DNA of 64,000 bases from Cyanodermella asteris (Eukaryota; Ascomycota; Lecanoromycetes; Ostropales; Stictidaceae). The translations under genes were made by a program, and so were the position numbers. Shown piece by piece: positions 42,107 to 53,180 of this stretch. Under the pieces are notes generated by a model. That model was not told the origin of the DNA and did not search any database. It was given only the letters and a program-made list of their open reading frames with translations. Position 1 is the first letter of the stretch; each line of letters begins with the position of its first letter. The stretch lies in contig UYJD01000016.1 of NCBI GenBank assembly GCA_900618795.1, positions 637,024-701,023 of the forward strand. The letters run 5' to 3'.

Positions 42107-43924
42107 ATGGTCCGACTCGGCGTTTACTGCGCTTTTGTCGCCCTTTGCTCATTGGGATCGGTAGCCAATGCTGTCGTGCTTGAGCAGATGACCACGGTCC
42201 CTGCTGGATGGAGCTGTGACAGTCCTGCGTCAGCTTCCACTACTTTGTTTCTCCAAATTGCCCTTCAGTTCTCCAACCTGGAGCAGCTCTATCCGAAGCT
42301 CATGGAGGTGTCCACCCCCGGTTCGTCCCGGTATGGTCAACACCTCGACAAGGGAGATGTTGACACAATCTTTGCGCCGTCGTCTCAAACCGCCGAGGCT
42401 GTGCTGAAATGGCTGGACGGATACAAGGTTATGAAGGTCGAGAAGACCAGTGACGGTCACTTCATCAACGTCGCAATGACAGTTGGTGTAGCTAATACGG
42501 TGCTGAATACCACTTTTGTTGTCTGCAGCTCCCCAAATGCCGCTTCCAAGGTGCGGACCAAGCAGTACAGCATCCCTGATGCGCTCGTTGAGCACATCGA
42601 CATCATCGCACCCACCGTTTACCTAGGCAAGGTCAAACGCAAGTCTATCGTCCCGAAGCGCGACTCCGTCTCAAAGCGCATGTCGCTATCGGACGCTCCC
42701 TTGCCCAAGGACATCCACAACTGTTCGCAAATATTCGCTCCTTCATGCTACAGAAAAGCCTACAACGTGGGCAATTACACGCCAGACGCAGCATCCGGAT
42801 CCCGCATCGCTTTCGGCTCCTTTTTACAAAACGTCGCCAGCTACTCGGACCTTGCAGTGTTCCAGAATCTGACTGGCATTCCGCAACAGAACTTCACTGT
42901 TCAGACTTTCTTCGGTGGGGTCAACGATCAGAGCAGCTACAACACGGAAGAGGCGAACTTGGATGTTCAGACTATCAACGCAATCAGCCATCCGCTACCC
43001 GTCACCGAGTATCTGGGCGGCGGCACCTCTGCTTTCATTCCCGATTTGCACCAGGGGGCCGTTACAGGTGACAACGAACCATGGCTTACCTACTACGACC
43101 ATCTCCTCTCGAAGACTAATGAAGAGTTGCCACAGGTCATTTCCAACTCATACGGTGATGACGAGCAAACTGTGCCATACCGGTATGCTCACCGCGTCTG
43201 CAACATGATCGGTCTTCTCGGTCTTCGCGGCATCTCCATCTTCTACTCAGCTGGTGACTATGGCCTAGGTCTACTCTGCCGCGCGAATGACGGCACCAAC
43301 GCCACCCGTTTCATCCCCGAATTCCCTGCTTCATGCCCTTACGTGACCGCCGTCGGTGGCACCTGGACAGAAGCCGCCGATACCGCATGGAACCAGTCTG
43401 GTGGAGGATTCTCGAACTATTTCCCCTCCCCCGACTATCAGCAGAGCACCATCAAGCAATACCTCCGCAACTTAGATCCCTCACACGAGGCCTCTCTCGC
43501 GCCGTATGCAAACTACTCCGGGCGTGCATACCCGGATATTGCGGCTCAGGCATTTCACCCAGCGAACATGGTCATCGACCAAGGCGCGGTCGACGAAATT
43601 GGTGGAACTTCGGCCGCATCACCAATCGTCGCTGGAATCGTCGCTTTGCTGAACGATGCGCGTCTTTGTGCTGGAAAGCCTGTGCTGGGATTCTTGAATC
43701 CGTGGTTATACGCATCCGGATACAATGGTCTCAATGATGTGGTCAAGGGTGCTATCGAAGGATGCTTGCCCAACGGAACTGTGAGAGGCTACACTACAGG
43801 AGCTGCAGCTGGAGTTGATGTCGTGGACAATGCTTACTTTAACGCGACTGTCGGATGGGATCCGGTTACTGGACTTGGGACGCCTGACTTTCAGAAGCTG
43901 AAGGAGCTTGCTTTGGCTCTTTGA
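42107..43924 (+). CDS. Secreted sedolisin (S53 tripeptidyl-peptidase)
   Basis: This single-exon gene encodes 605 aa of a serine-carboxyl peptidase, an acid protease secreted by fungi that removes tripeptides from protein N-termini. Residues 1-22 are a signal peptide (start MVRLGVYCAF, cleavage near SVANA). A pro-domain follows to about residue 200 (SRYGQHLDKGDV; dibasic KR sites at 178-197). The catalytic Glu and Asp lie in EEANLDVQ (about 282 and 286). The Ser is in GGTSAASP (about 500). An SYGDDE segment and the oxyanion region SAGDYGLG are also present. The C-terminal calcium site is DNAYFNATVGWDPVTGLGTPDF. Many N-glycosylation sites fit secretion. All core residues are present. Confidence 0.93.
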   Translation: MVRLGVYCAFVALCSLGSVANAVVLEQMTTVPAGWSCDSPASASTTLFLQIALQFSNLEQLYPKLMEVSTPGSSRYGQHLDKGDVDTIFAPSSQTAEAVLKWLDGYKVMKVEKTSDGHFINVAMTVGVANTVLNTTFVVCSSPNAASKVRTKQYSIPDALVEHIDIIAPTVYLGKVKRKSIVPKRDSVSKRMSLSDAPLPKDIHNCSQIFAPSCYRKAYNVGNYTPDAASGSRIAFGSFLQNVASYSDLAVFQNLTGIPQQNFTVQTFFGGVNDQSSYNTEEANLDVQTINAISHPLPVTEYLGGGTSAFIPDLHQGAVTGDNEPWLTYYDHLLSKTNEELPQVISNSYGDDEQTVPYRYAHRVCNMIGLLGLRGISIFYSAGDYGLGLLCRANDGTNATRFIPEFPASCPYVTAVGGTWTEAADTAWNQSGGGFSNYFPSPDYQQSTIKQYLRNLDPSHEASLAPYANYSGRAYPDIAAQAFHPANMVIDQGAVDEIGGTSAASPIVAGIVALLNDARLCAGKPVLGFLNPWLYASGYNGLNDVVKGAIEGCLPNGTVRGYTTGAAAGVDVVDNAYFNATVGWDPVTGLGTPDFQKLKELALAL

Positions 43925-44470
43925 GACACGATTCGAATTTCAATCGCCAGTACCAGTGCGATGTGGTGTGATGTGGTGTGATGTACCTTGATAGATGAGA
44001 GTTTCACGACGCTGCCATTGAGCAGCATGATCAACGATGATCTTAAGTGGTTCTCTGCGTCCTCTTATAACAGACAGCCGTTCACCCGTATCCTCAAAAC
44101 TGCGGGAAACGCTGACCCAAAACTAGCACAAATTTGCGATGATTGGTTCAAGATTCTCAGCTCTCAGCCGCACGCACTCAGGTCTCGTAACCCGAGGTCA
44201 CTGCACGGTGATCGTCACCTGGAGTCGCAAACGCTCATAGCAGCGGTCTCATGTAGGCCACTCGACATGCATTATGACATAACAGCCGTTTGATCGTGTT
44301 CGTTTACAAAAGTCAGACATATACCATATGTTTTGGTCACAGCTCGTCCATCTCGCCTCGTCCCTCGTCGCAACTCTCTGTGCCGCTCCTCAATCGTCGT
44401 CTTCCTGTCGCCATTATTATCGCTGTTAATCTGTCATTCCTAGCTTTGTAGTCACCTGCGTTGTGCAGAG
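43925..44470. other. Intergenic region
   Basis: This is the 3' flank of the sedolisin gene, with a short GATGTGGTGT tandem near 43960, and the promoter of the next methyltransferase. No gene is seen. Confidence 0.5.
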
Positions 44471-45604
44471 ATGTCGACTTCGGGTGTGGGCTCATCGGAG
44501 CCCACCTGGGCCACCGACCCGACTAACAAGAACGTGCCGTACTGGAAAGAGAACATCGACAAGATCACGAAAGATGTTGGTGCTACAATCCCATTTGGCC
44601 GTCTGCCTTTGAGGTCGAGTGCACGATGCTGATTGCAGCAATCTGTTTTGATCTAGATTCGAGACCTACTCGAGAACTATGCTAACGTGCCTCCCGGCGA
44701 TGTGGTCAAACATGTATATGAAACCGTAAGCTCCTTCTGGCTCGCAGTCCAGCTCCAGCCGAGACCGCTACGAGGATATTGAAGTGTGCTCATCGCTCGC
44801 AGCGTGAAAAGGCCTGGGCCATCCGCTCGTATCCCTGTACAGGCCTGGGCCTCTGGCTCCAACCCATACTCCCCTTCACGCCCGTCTATCCCGAAATCCT
44901 CCAACGAGCCCGTTCCGGCGCGTCCGTCATGGACGTCGGCTGCTTCCTCGGGACTGATCTGCGTCGCCTCGTCTCCGACATTTCTTCTTCTGGCGCGGAC
45001 AATCCGAAGCTCGACCTTTATGCCGTCGACATCGCCAACCACTGGTCCGTCGGCCACTTCTTCTTCCGCGACCCAGACTTTCCGGCCCAGTTCATCGAAG
45101 CCGACATCCTGCACGCGGGCCAGAGCCCGAAACTCAAGGCTCTCAGAGGGAAAATGGAGATCGTGAGCTGCGTGCACGTGCTGCACCAATGGAACTACGA
45201 AACGCAGCGGGCTGCCTGCATGAACCTTGCAGAATTGACAAACGGGTATGCCAGACCTCCCGTCACGCCACGCTTGACCTGCAGATACGAGTAACAATCT
45301 CTGGAAAAAGGACTGTGTCGTGCTAACGTTGAGTTCCAGGCCTGGTTCGATTGTCCTCGACTTCCAAACGGGCACCTTGCCGGGCATCGATCCGTACTCG
45401 CACCCTGCGGCGCCTCCGAGCTACAGGCACACGCCAGAGTCGATGAGCCGGATGTGGGATGAGGTTGGCAAGGAAACGGGTTCGGAATGGGAGGTTCAGG
45501 CCGATCTGTGGAGCATGACGGCAACGGGGTGGAAGCAAGAGGACGTCAAGTATTTGGGAGAGCATTGTCGGCTATTGCAGTGGGTCGCGAGACGGAGGGC
45601 ATGA
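44471..45604 (+). CDS. SAM-dependent methyltransferase of the fungal tailoring type
   Basis: Four exons are proposed: 44471-44575, 44657-44725, 44803-45245 and 45340-45604. Phases close to give 293 aa. The first donor (GTTGGT) is the weakest; the others are GTAAGC and GTATGC. The protein has the conserved opening IRDLLENYANVPPGDVVKHV, then REKAWAIRSYPCTGLG, and motif I as VMDVGCFLGTDLRRL. An acidic strand, LDLYAVDIAN, FIEADILH and PGSIVLDFQTG follow. This layout resembles methyltransferases of meroterpenoid clusters such as AusD, but no other cluster genes are adjacent. The small-molecule substrate is unknown. No frame damage is visible, unlike the methyltransferase at 27 kb. Confidence 0.75.
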
Positions 45605-46549
45605 TGCCGGTGCAGATTGAGGAGTAGATGATCGAGCCTCTGCCTTCCTTGCTTGTATACTGCTGTAATACGTGATATTCCCTCCGAGAGAATTCAGATG
45701 AAGATTGCTGCTGATGAGACGGACGGCGACCCTGTCATGGACGTTGTTCCGAAACCCACCAGCTCTTGCTTATCGTGAATCGCGACCATGATCTGGTCTA
45801 CATACAGCGTGAAGCCCGAAGTATCTGAAGATGATCAAGAAAGGAACGGAAAATTATGGCTTCAGCTATTTGCGTACAATAGCCAGCAGGCCGTAGCCCA
45901 GAAAGTGATCACCAGAAATCCGACGTGAGCCAGAGAAGGAAACTCGCACCGACTGTTGATCATACACACTCACATCGTTCATAGCGCAACATGCCAGAGA
46001 CTCACCAGATCCGCAGGCCCGATTACTAGCCAACAGTTTCCACCATGTCCCGAAAAGTCTCCACTTCGGCCATCCCGCCACGTCCCCATTGCATCATGGC
46101 TCAAATGCATGGCGGACGGAGTTCCTGAGCCCTTCTCACTTTTTTCTTCGCCTCATTTACTGGACCCGGCAATAACCCGTTGTAACTGCACCGTCAAAAG
46201 GTTGAGTATGCTCGCTTACAGAAAGGACCAAAGCGATTGATGGATGGGTAATCCTTCGTCTAACTTGCTTCAATCTGTAAGCGAGTCTTGAAAGTACGAG
46301 GAGTCATGCCTGGTTCAATAGGTAGTCGGCTCGAGTGCGAGCTTGTTACAAGCTGCCTTGAAAGTCCCCACCATAGATTGATCTTCACTGTCTGACATAT
46401 ATTCCGCATCATAAAGTTCATATATAGTAGACGCGCAAAGCTGCCTTTCTTCCGCATCTCCTTCCGGACAACATCAAGCCAGGACGCTCCAAGCATCCAC
46501 ACTTCGTATACACTAGGCGCAATTACTCTTTACTCAGACCACCTCCACC
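45605..46549. other. Intergenic region
   Basis: No gene is recognised in this 0.9 kb between two same-strand genes. The region just before 46550 (ACCTCCACC then ATG) looks like a normal fungal leader. Confidence 0.5.
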
Positions 46550-47300
46550 ATGGTTACCGAAATCGGATTGTTCCCCCTGAAGACTGGCCTCGACGTCCAC
46601 GATAAGACCAATCCCACGTACCGCATCTTTACCGACGCCCTAAACACGGTCCTTTCACAACCGGGTGCGAAGCGCGCCGTTTACGGGATGGAGTTCGAGA
46701 ACCCGACCAACCTGAGACTGTACGTCGAATGGGAGGAAGTGGAAGATCACATTGCATTCACACAGAGGCCGTAAGTTGGACAAGACAACCAGCACTTCAC
46801 GACTTCATGAACTGATCGGGAATGTTTCTTTTAGTGTCTATGCGCCTATGCTCAAGGAGCTCGAACCCCTCTTCGGCGGCGCCCCAACGCTCCGACACGT
46901 CGTCCCTCAACCCTTCCCAAGCGGACCACTTTCTCCCAACGTCTCCGGCGTGGTGGAGATCTTCACGGCGTATTGGCCGGCAGATGTTAGTACTGCGGAC
47001 CGAGAAAAGTATGCCCAAAGCGTCCAAGAGTTTGCCGACAAGGCCCTTTCCAAGTCATCTGGATTCAAGGGTGTTTCCGGTGGGTGGTCGATTGAGAATG
47101 ATGTGCCAAACCCGAAGCAGGATGGTAAGCCTGCAAAGGCTTTCGTGGCCTTTGTCGGATGGGCGAACAAGGAGGCACATGATGATGTCAGGGACAATGA
47201 GCCTGCTTTCAAGGAGAATATTCATCTGTTGAGGGATGGTCCGGCTAATTTGGACATGTTCCATATCAAGCCGGAGGAGCTTGTTGCTGGACTGTCATGA
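46550..47300 (+). CDS. Dimeric alpha/beta-barrel (ABM-like) protein
   Basis: Two exons (46550-46770 and 46835-47300) are separated by a 64-bp intron (GTAAGT, TTTTAG). They encode 228 aa. The protein looks like two tandem antibiotic-biosynthesis-monooxygenase/stress-responsive barrel units. The first is about residues 1-90 (MVTEIGLFPLK, YGMEFENPTNLRLYVEWEEVEDH). The second is about 105-220 (GVVEIFTAYWP, SGFKGVSGGWSIEN, AFVAFVGWANKEAHD, LDMFHIKP). Such proteins include heme-degrading, monooxygenase and non-enzymatic barrels, so the reaction cannot be named. No signal peptide is seen. Confidence 0.65.
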
Positions 47301-47437
47301 TTGCATGCGGCGACCGGCGCGGATGAATAGAGCGTCTCCTAAATTGAAATCGCGTCAAGTAAGCGCGCAATTTGTCAATGCAGTGAAGCTTGTTCGTCGA
47401 GCTCAACATGTCCATTCGCCAAGTGAGACCGACCTTT

Positions 47438-47992
47438 CTAAGCATTCTCAGGATGGAACAGATCATAGGATTTGATCTTGAAAGAGTCAACAATCTGCTC
47501 GGTGATCGCCTTGCCTCGATTAAAATCGGTATTGGTACCGTCCTGGAACAGAAAATCGTAGTCTCTCACATCTCCGGTCGAAACGTCGTGCAGATTTGTT
47601 GTGATGACCAAGTCTGTGGCATGCTTTTGTAAGCGAATGATAAGCATGAAGATGGCAGTGGTCTTCTCGTCCTTGGGCGGAGTCGTGGCGAACAAGGTAA
47701 CCACCGGAGTGTCGTCGGGAAGATTAGGTAATTTAATAGACTCCAGCCTCCAGACCTTCAGGTCCCCATCGCCGTCCACATAGTCTTCCAAATGGTAACG
47801 TGCTGCTTCATGTGGATCTTCCATGTGCTCGACATACTCCAGAATGTCCACAATCACATTATGGAGCCCTTCGCGTTCTTGGAAGACCTCCTGCGTGTCA
47901 GGAACCTGACGGACGTCGCTGACATCGTAAAAAGTTTCGGGGATGTTGACGGTCATCGCGCCGCCATAGAGTTCCTTTTCTTTGAATTGCAT
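47438..47992 (-). CDS. MOG1: Ran-binding nuclear transport factor Mog1
   Basis: This single-exon gene encodes 184 aa. Mog1 binds Ran/Gsp1 GTPase in the nucleus and assists its nucleotide exchange, supporting nuclear protein import. The diagnostic N-terminus is KELYGGAMTVNIPETFYDVSDVR followed at once by QVPDTQEVF. ILEYVEH and the strand VVTLFATTPP come later. The size matches the family (about 185-220 aa). The gene is convergent with the barrel protein gene, with only 137 bp between the stops. The start at 47992 (MQFKEKELYGG) fits family alignments. Confidence 0.88.
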   Translation of the reverse strand: MQFKEKELYGGAMTVNIPETFYDVSDVRQVPDTQEVFQEREGLHNVIVDILEYVEHMEDPHEAARYHLEDYVDGDGDLKVWRLESIKLPNLPDDTPVVTLFATTPPKDEKTTAIFMLIIRLQKHATDLVITTNLHDVSTGDVRDYDFLFQDGTNTDFNRGKAITEQIVDSFKIKSYDLFHPENA

Positions 47993-48148
47993 GTTTTCGG
48001 CGATATGGCTGATGCTGCTCAGTTGCGGAACCAGGAGATGACAGCTGGCTTGGAGAAAAGCTTGAGCAGCCTGTTGTGGTAGAAGAGCCTACGAGTTCGA
48101 TGGACTTGTCCGCTCGAGCGGGAGCTGACGAGGTGGTTGTTCAAGCTT

Positions 48149-48775
48149 CTAGGATGCTAGAGGCTGATCCGTGTCCATGACCGTGTCGGTCGAGACAGTA
48201 GTTTGCTCTTTTCCCGCTCCAAGACCGGTGGCTGCTTCGGCTTCCTGTTGTGTGTACGGTTTCTCCTTAAGCATGCGAACTCTACAATGAGGTCAGTGTT
48301 GTACAAAAGCGACGAAAAAGGCAGAGTAGGCAGAAGCCGGGGAAAGCTGGACGAATTGCAGTCGCGACCCAATGGCTTAGCATGATGTTTCTCGTAGTCA
48401 CTGGCCTCAACATAGCAAGTTAAGAAATGCGCGCTAAAGGAGACCCGGATGGCGGAGTCGGGCTCGCAACATTGATTTTCGACTGGAATGCATACCTTCT
48501 CTTGTGGTTCTTTCCCCTGCGATGCGCGACGAGGTTATAGTCCGTCTCGAAGAACTTGGAACACTCGACACAGTAGTGCTGTCCCAGACCAGGCAAGTCT
48601 TCGGCAGGCTTTGAGCTTTTGAATTGGGTGAGATGCTTGGTGGAATGAAGGTCGGCGTGGATCTGGTCCAAATCTCTACAATGATATTAGCTTCTGATCA
48701 CATCAAATTTTGAGAATGCCATAATGATACACACCTCGTGCGCCGCTTCGTTTTGCTTCTTCTGATGGAGCCCAT
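48149..48775 (-). CDS. BUD20: Bud20/ZNF593-type zinc-finger ribosome export factor
   Basis: Three exons are proposed: 48735-48775, 48496-48675 and 48149-48281. Phases close to give 117 aa. Bud20 is a shuttling factor that accompanies pre-60S ribosomal subunits out of the nucleus. Exon 1 encodes the conserved MGSIRRSKTKRRTR. Exon 2 gives DLDQIHADL, DLPGLGQHYCVECSKFFET and the C2H2 finger closing HRRGKNHKRR. Exon 3 supplies the conserved KEKPYTQQEAEAATGLG. Each exon alone is too short to call, but together they match the family end to end. The gene is tandem with MOG1 on the minus strand, 157 bp apart. Confidence 0.9.
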
Positions 48776-50050
48776 GATGATTGTGGAGGGGCGTTCAGCT
48801 CACAGCAGGTCGATGATCAGCCAGGCTGAATATTTCCTTAGCGCGGCTCAAGTCAGCTTAGCATGGATTTGGTGGGACCGCGAACGCCAAACACATGACT
48901 TCAGATTTCCGCCCGCAGACACATGACAATTTCTGCTTAACGCCAGCCGGCTTTGCCCGCTTTCGGAGTCTCATTCCTTAGCTTCGGCGCTTCGAGTAGG
49001 GCTTCGGCCGAGTCTGAGGCTGTTTGTTTGTTACTGTCTCGGGGTGGGTCCTGCTTGTGACTGCGCCAATTACGAGTATTGGATTGTTGTTGTTTCGCTC
49101 GAGGATCATGCTGTACTCAAGTCGATCGTCGTTGTTGTTTCATGTCCCAGTCACTGCCATGCTACCGCAAGACTTCGTGCTATACCGAGCTCTATACGCC
49201 CATCTTGGGTACTATGCGGGGTGAATCTGGGCACATGTGGGCGTGCCATATTGCAATTCCAAGTACTTGAATTTGAGGCTTGAACTACACCGCCCCGAGA
49301 ATCGCTACACATGACTCAATATACCAAGAAAGTTTTTCTCGGCCTGTACACATTATTGACACGGGTACTCGACCCTTGCTCGGATCAATGGCATAGCTAG
49401 TTTGTGCTTCGACACCCTTCCCAAAATGATGTCCCACGTCCAACACTCGTATTGTAACAGTGAGCCATTCGTCGTGTGATACCCGCAATGGAGATCTTGA
49501 ACAGGTCGTCGCCATTGTCGCCGGCTCGGAGAAGCGGCAGCTTGGCCGAAGAGGTTCCTTGCATCTTTGCAGCTTGCAGGCCAGATCCGCTGGAGCCGAG
49601 GCGAAGCGAGGAGGCAATGTTACAACACGCTCGCTTTGATTGGTTGTCGCCGCATCCAGCAGAGCTCTGGGCGAAAAGTGCTCTGGTCTCCAGACCTGAG
49701 CCGGCCGAGATATATTCGAGCTGGCGACGACTTGAAAGCTCCCTCGCACTCCTGTACATATTCAGACATCCTAGACATAGACCTTGCGAACACCAGCCCA
49801 GCAGGACTGAGCAGTGGGAATTGCATCAAGTTTCGTCTTTGAGCAGCAGAGGACGAGCGCAGACTCACGTCACCGGCTTGCATCTGCCAGGCCGCGCTAA
49901 GCTTCTGCCGCGATAAGTCAAGTCGCAACACCACCACTCCCCTTCCTCCCTCACGCACACCCGCCACTCTCCTCTCTCCCCTGCATCAGATCATTTGAAG
50001 GTGCGAGAGCTTCACTCGACACTCTCTGCGCCTCTGCTAACAGCGTCAAG
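48776..50050. other. Divergent promoter region between BUD20 and aconitase
   Basis: This 1.3-kb region separates two divergently transcribed genes and should contain both promoters. The stretch just before 50050 is C/T-rich, as expected upstream of a highly expressed gene. Its frames carry no motif. Confidence 0.55.
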
Positions 50051-53000
50051 ATGTTGTCCTCGCGGACTTTTGCCCGTGCGGCCAAGATGGTGAGTGTTTA
50101 CAGCTTCTCCGCTCTGCCGTGAAAACCCATGTTCAATTGCTGACACAAGCTCAGGCCAGCATTCGTGCTGTGAGTATACAACGACATTGATCTGTAGCTG
50201 CAGGATTGACTCTTCTAGGCGCCTCGAAGCCGCACTCTGGCCACGGCCACAGACAACCCCCTCGACCAGAAGGTCGAAATGACCAACTGGGAGACCGGCC
50301 ACTACCTCAACTACAAGAAGATGTCCGAGAACCTGGCCATTGTCCGTTCCCGTCTCAACCGCCCTTTGACCTACGCCGAGAAGATCCTTTACTCCCATCT
50401 GGACGATCCTCACGGTCAAGAGATTGAGCGCGGCAAGTCATACCTCAAGCTCCGCCCTGACCGTGTTGCTTGCCAGGATGCTACCGCTCAGATGGCTATC
50501 CTTCAGTTCATGTCCGCTGGCATGCCCTCCGTTGCTACTCCCTCGACCGTCCACTGCGATCATTTGATCGAGGCCCAGATTGGTGGTGAGAAAGATTTGG
50601 AGCGCGCCAACGACGTCAACCGTGAAGTGTACGACTTCTTGTCCACTGCTTGCGCCAAGTACAACATTGGTTTCTGGAAGCCTGGCTCTGGTATCATCCA
50701 CCAGATTGTTCTCGAGAACTACGCTTTCCCCGGAGGCCTGATGATTGGAACCGATTCCCACACACCCAACGCTGGTGGTCTTGGAATGGCTGCCATTGGT
50801 GTTGGTGGAGCTGATGCCGTCGATGTCATGGCTGACCTCCCGTGGGAGTTGAAGGCCCCCAAGGTTATTGGTGTCAAGCTCACTGGTCAGTTGAGCGGCT
50901 GGACTTCGCCCAAGGACATCATCCTCAAGGTTGCCGGCATCCTGACTGTCAAGGGCGGCACTGGCGCCATTGTTGAGTACCAGTAAGTCAAGTTCCCATT
51001 GTAATTTTTGGCAGGCATTTTGGCTCGTCGCGCGCCGCGCAAGAGGAGATGGCGTACGAGTGCAGAACCCGACGCGTGATGCGGCGTAAATGCGCGAAAC
51101 TGCAATTTCTGCCATGGAAAGAGCATGGCAGTTACAATGGGAGCACTGAGATAAGGGCGGGTGGTCGAAAGTCGTTTCGCAGGTCCTGGTCTGTCTACCA
51201 CGAGCTGCACTTGTGTGGCAACGTCAAGATACACCAGGACAGGTTGAGACAGCGGTGCTGATGCAGGCAGTTCGCTGGCGACTCACAGACCTTGGTGGTC
51301 AGTCGCTCAAGGACTACTTGCGGGTCTATGTTGCCTTGCACTCGCGCATGACTCTCGATTACTCGCCTTGGACAATTGCTCGCATTGCGATCATCCAAAG
51401 TGCCATTTCTCGTGCCGGAATGGTCGGCGCGGGCCAAAATACCTGACAGTTTCGTCCCAACTCTGAGCCAAGCTAACATCTCTACAGCGGCCCTGGTACT
51501 GAGGCTCTGTCTTGCACTGGTATGGGTACTATTTGGTGAGTTTTCTGCGTGACGTTTGTTGTTTTCGGTGTGCTAATGCTTCGCAGCAACATGGGTGCCG
51601 AAATTGGTGCGACCACCTCGCTTTTCCCGTTCAACGACCGCATGTACGACTACCTCGCAGCCACCAAGCGTACTCGCATTGGTGACTTTGCTCGCACTTA
51701 CGCCAAGGAGCTCCGCGAGGATGAGGGCGCCGAGTACGACCAGCTTATCGAGATCAACTTGTCCGAGCTTGAGCCGCACATCAATGGTCCCTTCACCCCC
51801 GATTTGGCCACCCCCATCTCCCAGTTCAAGGAGGCCGTCAAGGCCAACAAGTGGCCTGAGGAGCTCAAGGTCGGTCTCATCGGTTCTTGCACCAACTCCT
51901 CCTACGAGGACATGAGCCGTGCTGCCTCCATTGCCGAGGACGCCATGGCCCACGGTATCAAGGCCAAGTCTCTCTTCACTGTCACTCCTGGTTCTGAGCA
52001 GATTCGCGCCACCATTGAGCGTGACGGTCAGCTCAAGACTTTCGAGGAGTTTGGCGGTATGGTTCTCGCCAACGCTTGCGGTCCTTGCATCGGTCAGTGG
52101 GACCGTCGCGATGTCAAGAAGGGTGACGCCAACTCTATCATTTGGTAAGTCGGACTCCCTCGAGCTTTTATACTAATATACTGACTCAAAATGAAAGTTC
52201 TTACAACAGAAACTTCACAGGCAGAAATGATGCTAACCCGGCTACGCACTGTTTCGTGACTTCTCCGGACCTCGTCGTTGCCATGACCATCGCTGGAAGC
52301 CTTTCCTTCAACCCCCTAACGGACACCCTCAAGGACAAGGACGGCAAGGACTTCAAGCTCAAGGCCCCGACCGGTGACGGTCTCCCCGCCAACGGCTACG
52401 ACCCGGGCCGTGATACCTACCAGGCTCCTCCCAAGGACCGCAGCCAAGTCAACGTCGCCGTTTCTCCCGAGTCGAACCGCCTGCAGATCCTCGAAGGGTT
52501 CAAGCCTTGGGACGGCAAGGACGCCACTGACCTGCCCATCTTGATCAAGGCCAAGGGCAAGACCACCACTGACCACATCTCCATGGCTGGTCCGTGGTTG
52601 AAGTACCGTGGTCACCTCGACAACATCTCCAACAACATGCTGATCGGTGCCATCAATGAGGCCAACGGTGAGGCCAACAAGATCAAGAACCAGTCTACTG
52701 GCGAGTGGGGCGCTGTTCCCGACACTGCTCGTGCCTACAAGAAGGCCGGTATCCGATGGGTCGTCATTGGTGACTGCAACTACGGCGAGGGTTCTTCCCG
52801 TGAGCACGCTGCTCTTGAGCCCAGACATCTTGGTGGACTTGCCATTGTTACCCGATCATTCGCTCGTATTGTAAGTTGAATATCGATGACAGAGATATGA
52901 ACGCAGCTGACAAGTTTTCTAGCACGAGACCAACTTGAAGAAGCAGGGTATGCTTCCTCTGACCTTCTCCGACCCCGCAGACTACGACAAGATCAAGCCC

Positions 53001-53180
53001 GATGACAAGGTCGACATTCTCGCTACCCAGCTCGCCGTCGGAAAGCCCATCACCATGAGGGTTCACGGCGCTGATGGCAAGACATGGGACTGCCAGCTCA
53101 GCCACACCTTCAACGAGGGCCAGATCAAGTGGTTCAAGGACGGCTCTGCCCTTAACACTATGGCCAAGGCCAGGGCATAA
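50051..53180 (+). CDS. ACO1: Mitochondrial aconitase
   Basis: This gene encodes aconitate hydratase of the TCA cycle (citrate to isocitrate). The seven exons are 50051-50089, 50155-50169, 50219-50982, 51488-51535, 51587-52144, 52198-52870 and 52923-53180. All phases close to give 784 aa, the normal length. Exons 1-3 encode the presequence ([28 protein letters not shown]). The 4Fe-4S cysteines are in EALSCTGMG or GSCTNSS (cluster Cys of CTN) and [10 protein letters not shown]. Also present are [23 protein letters not shown] and the swivel-domain [23 protein letters not shown]. Exon 2 is only 15 nt, and intron 3 is 505 bp against 49-65 bp for the others. Codon use is strongly C-ending, as for abundant proteins. 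Confidence 0.95.
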
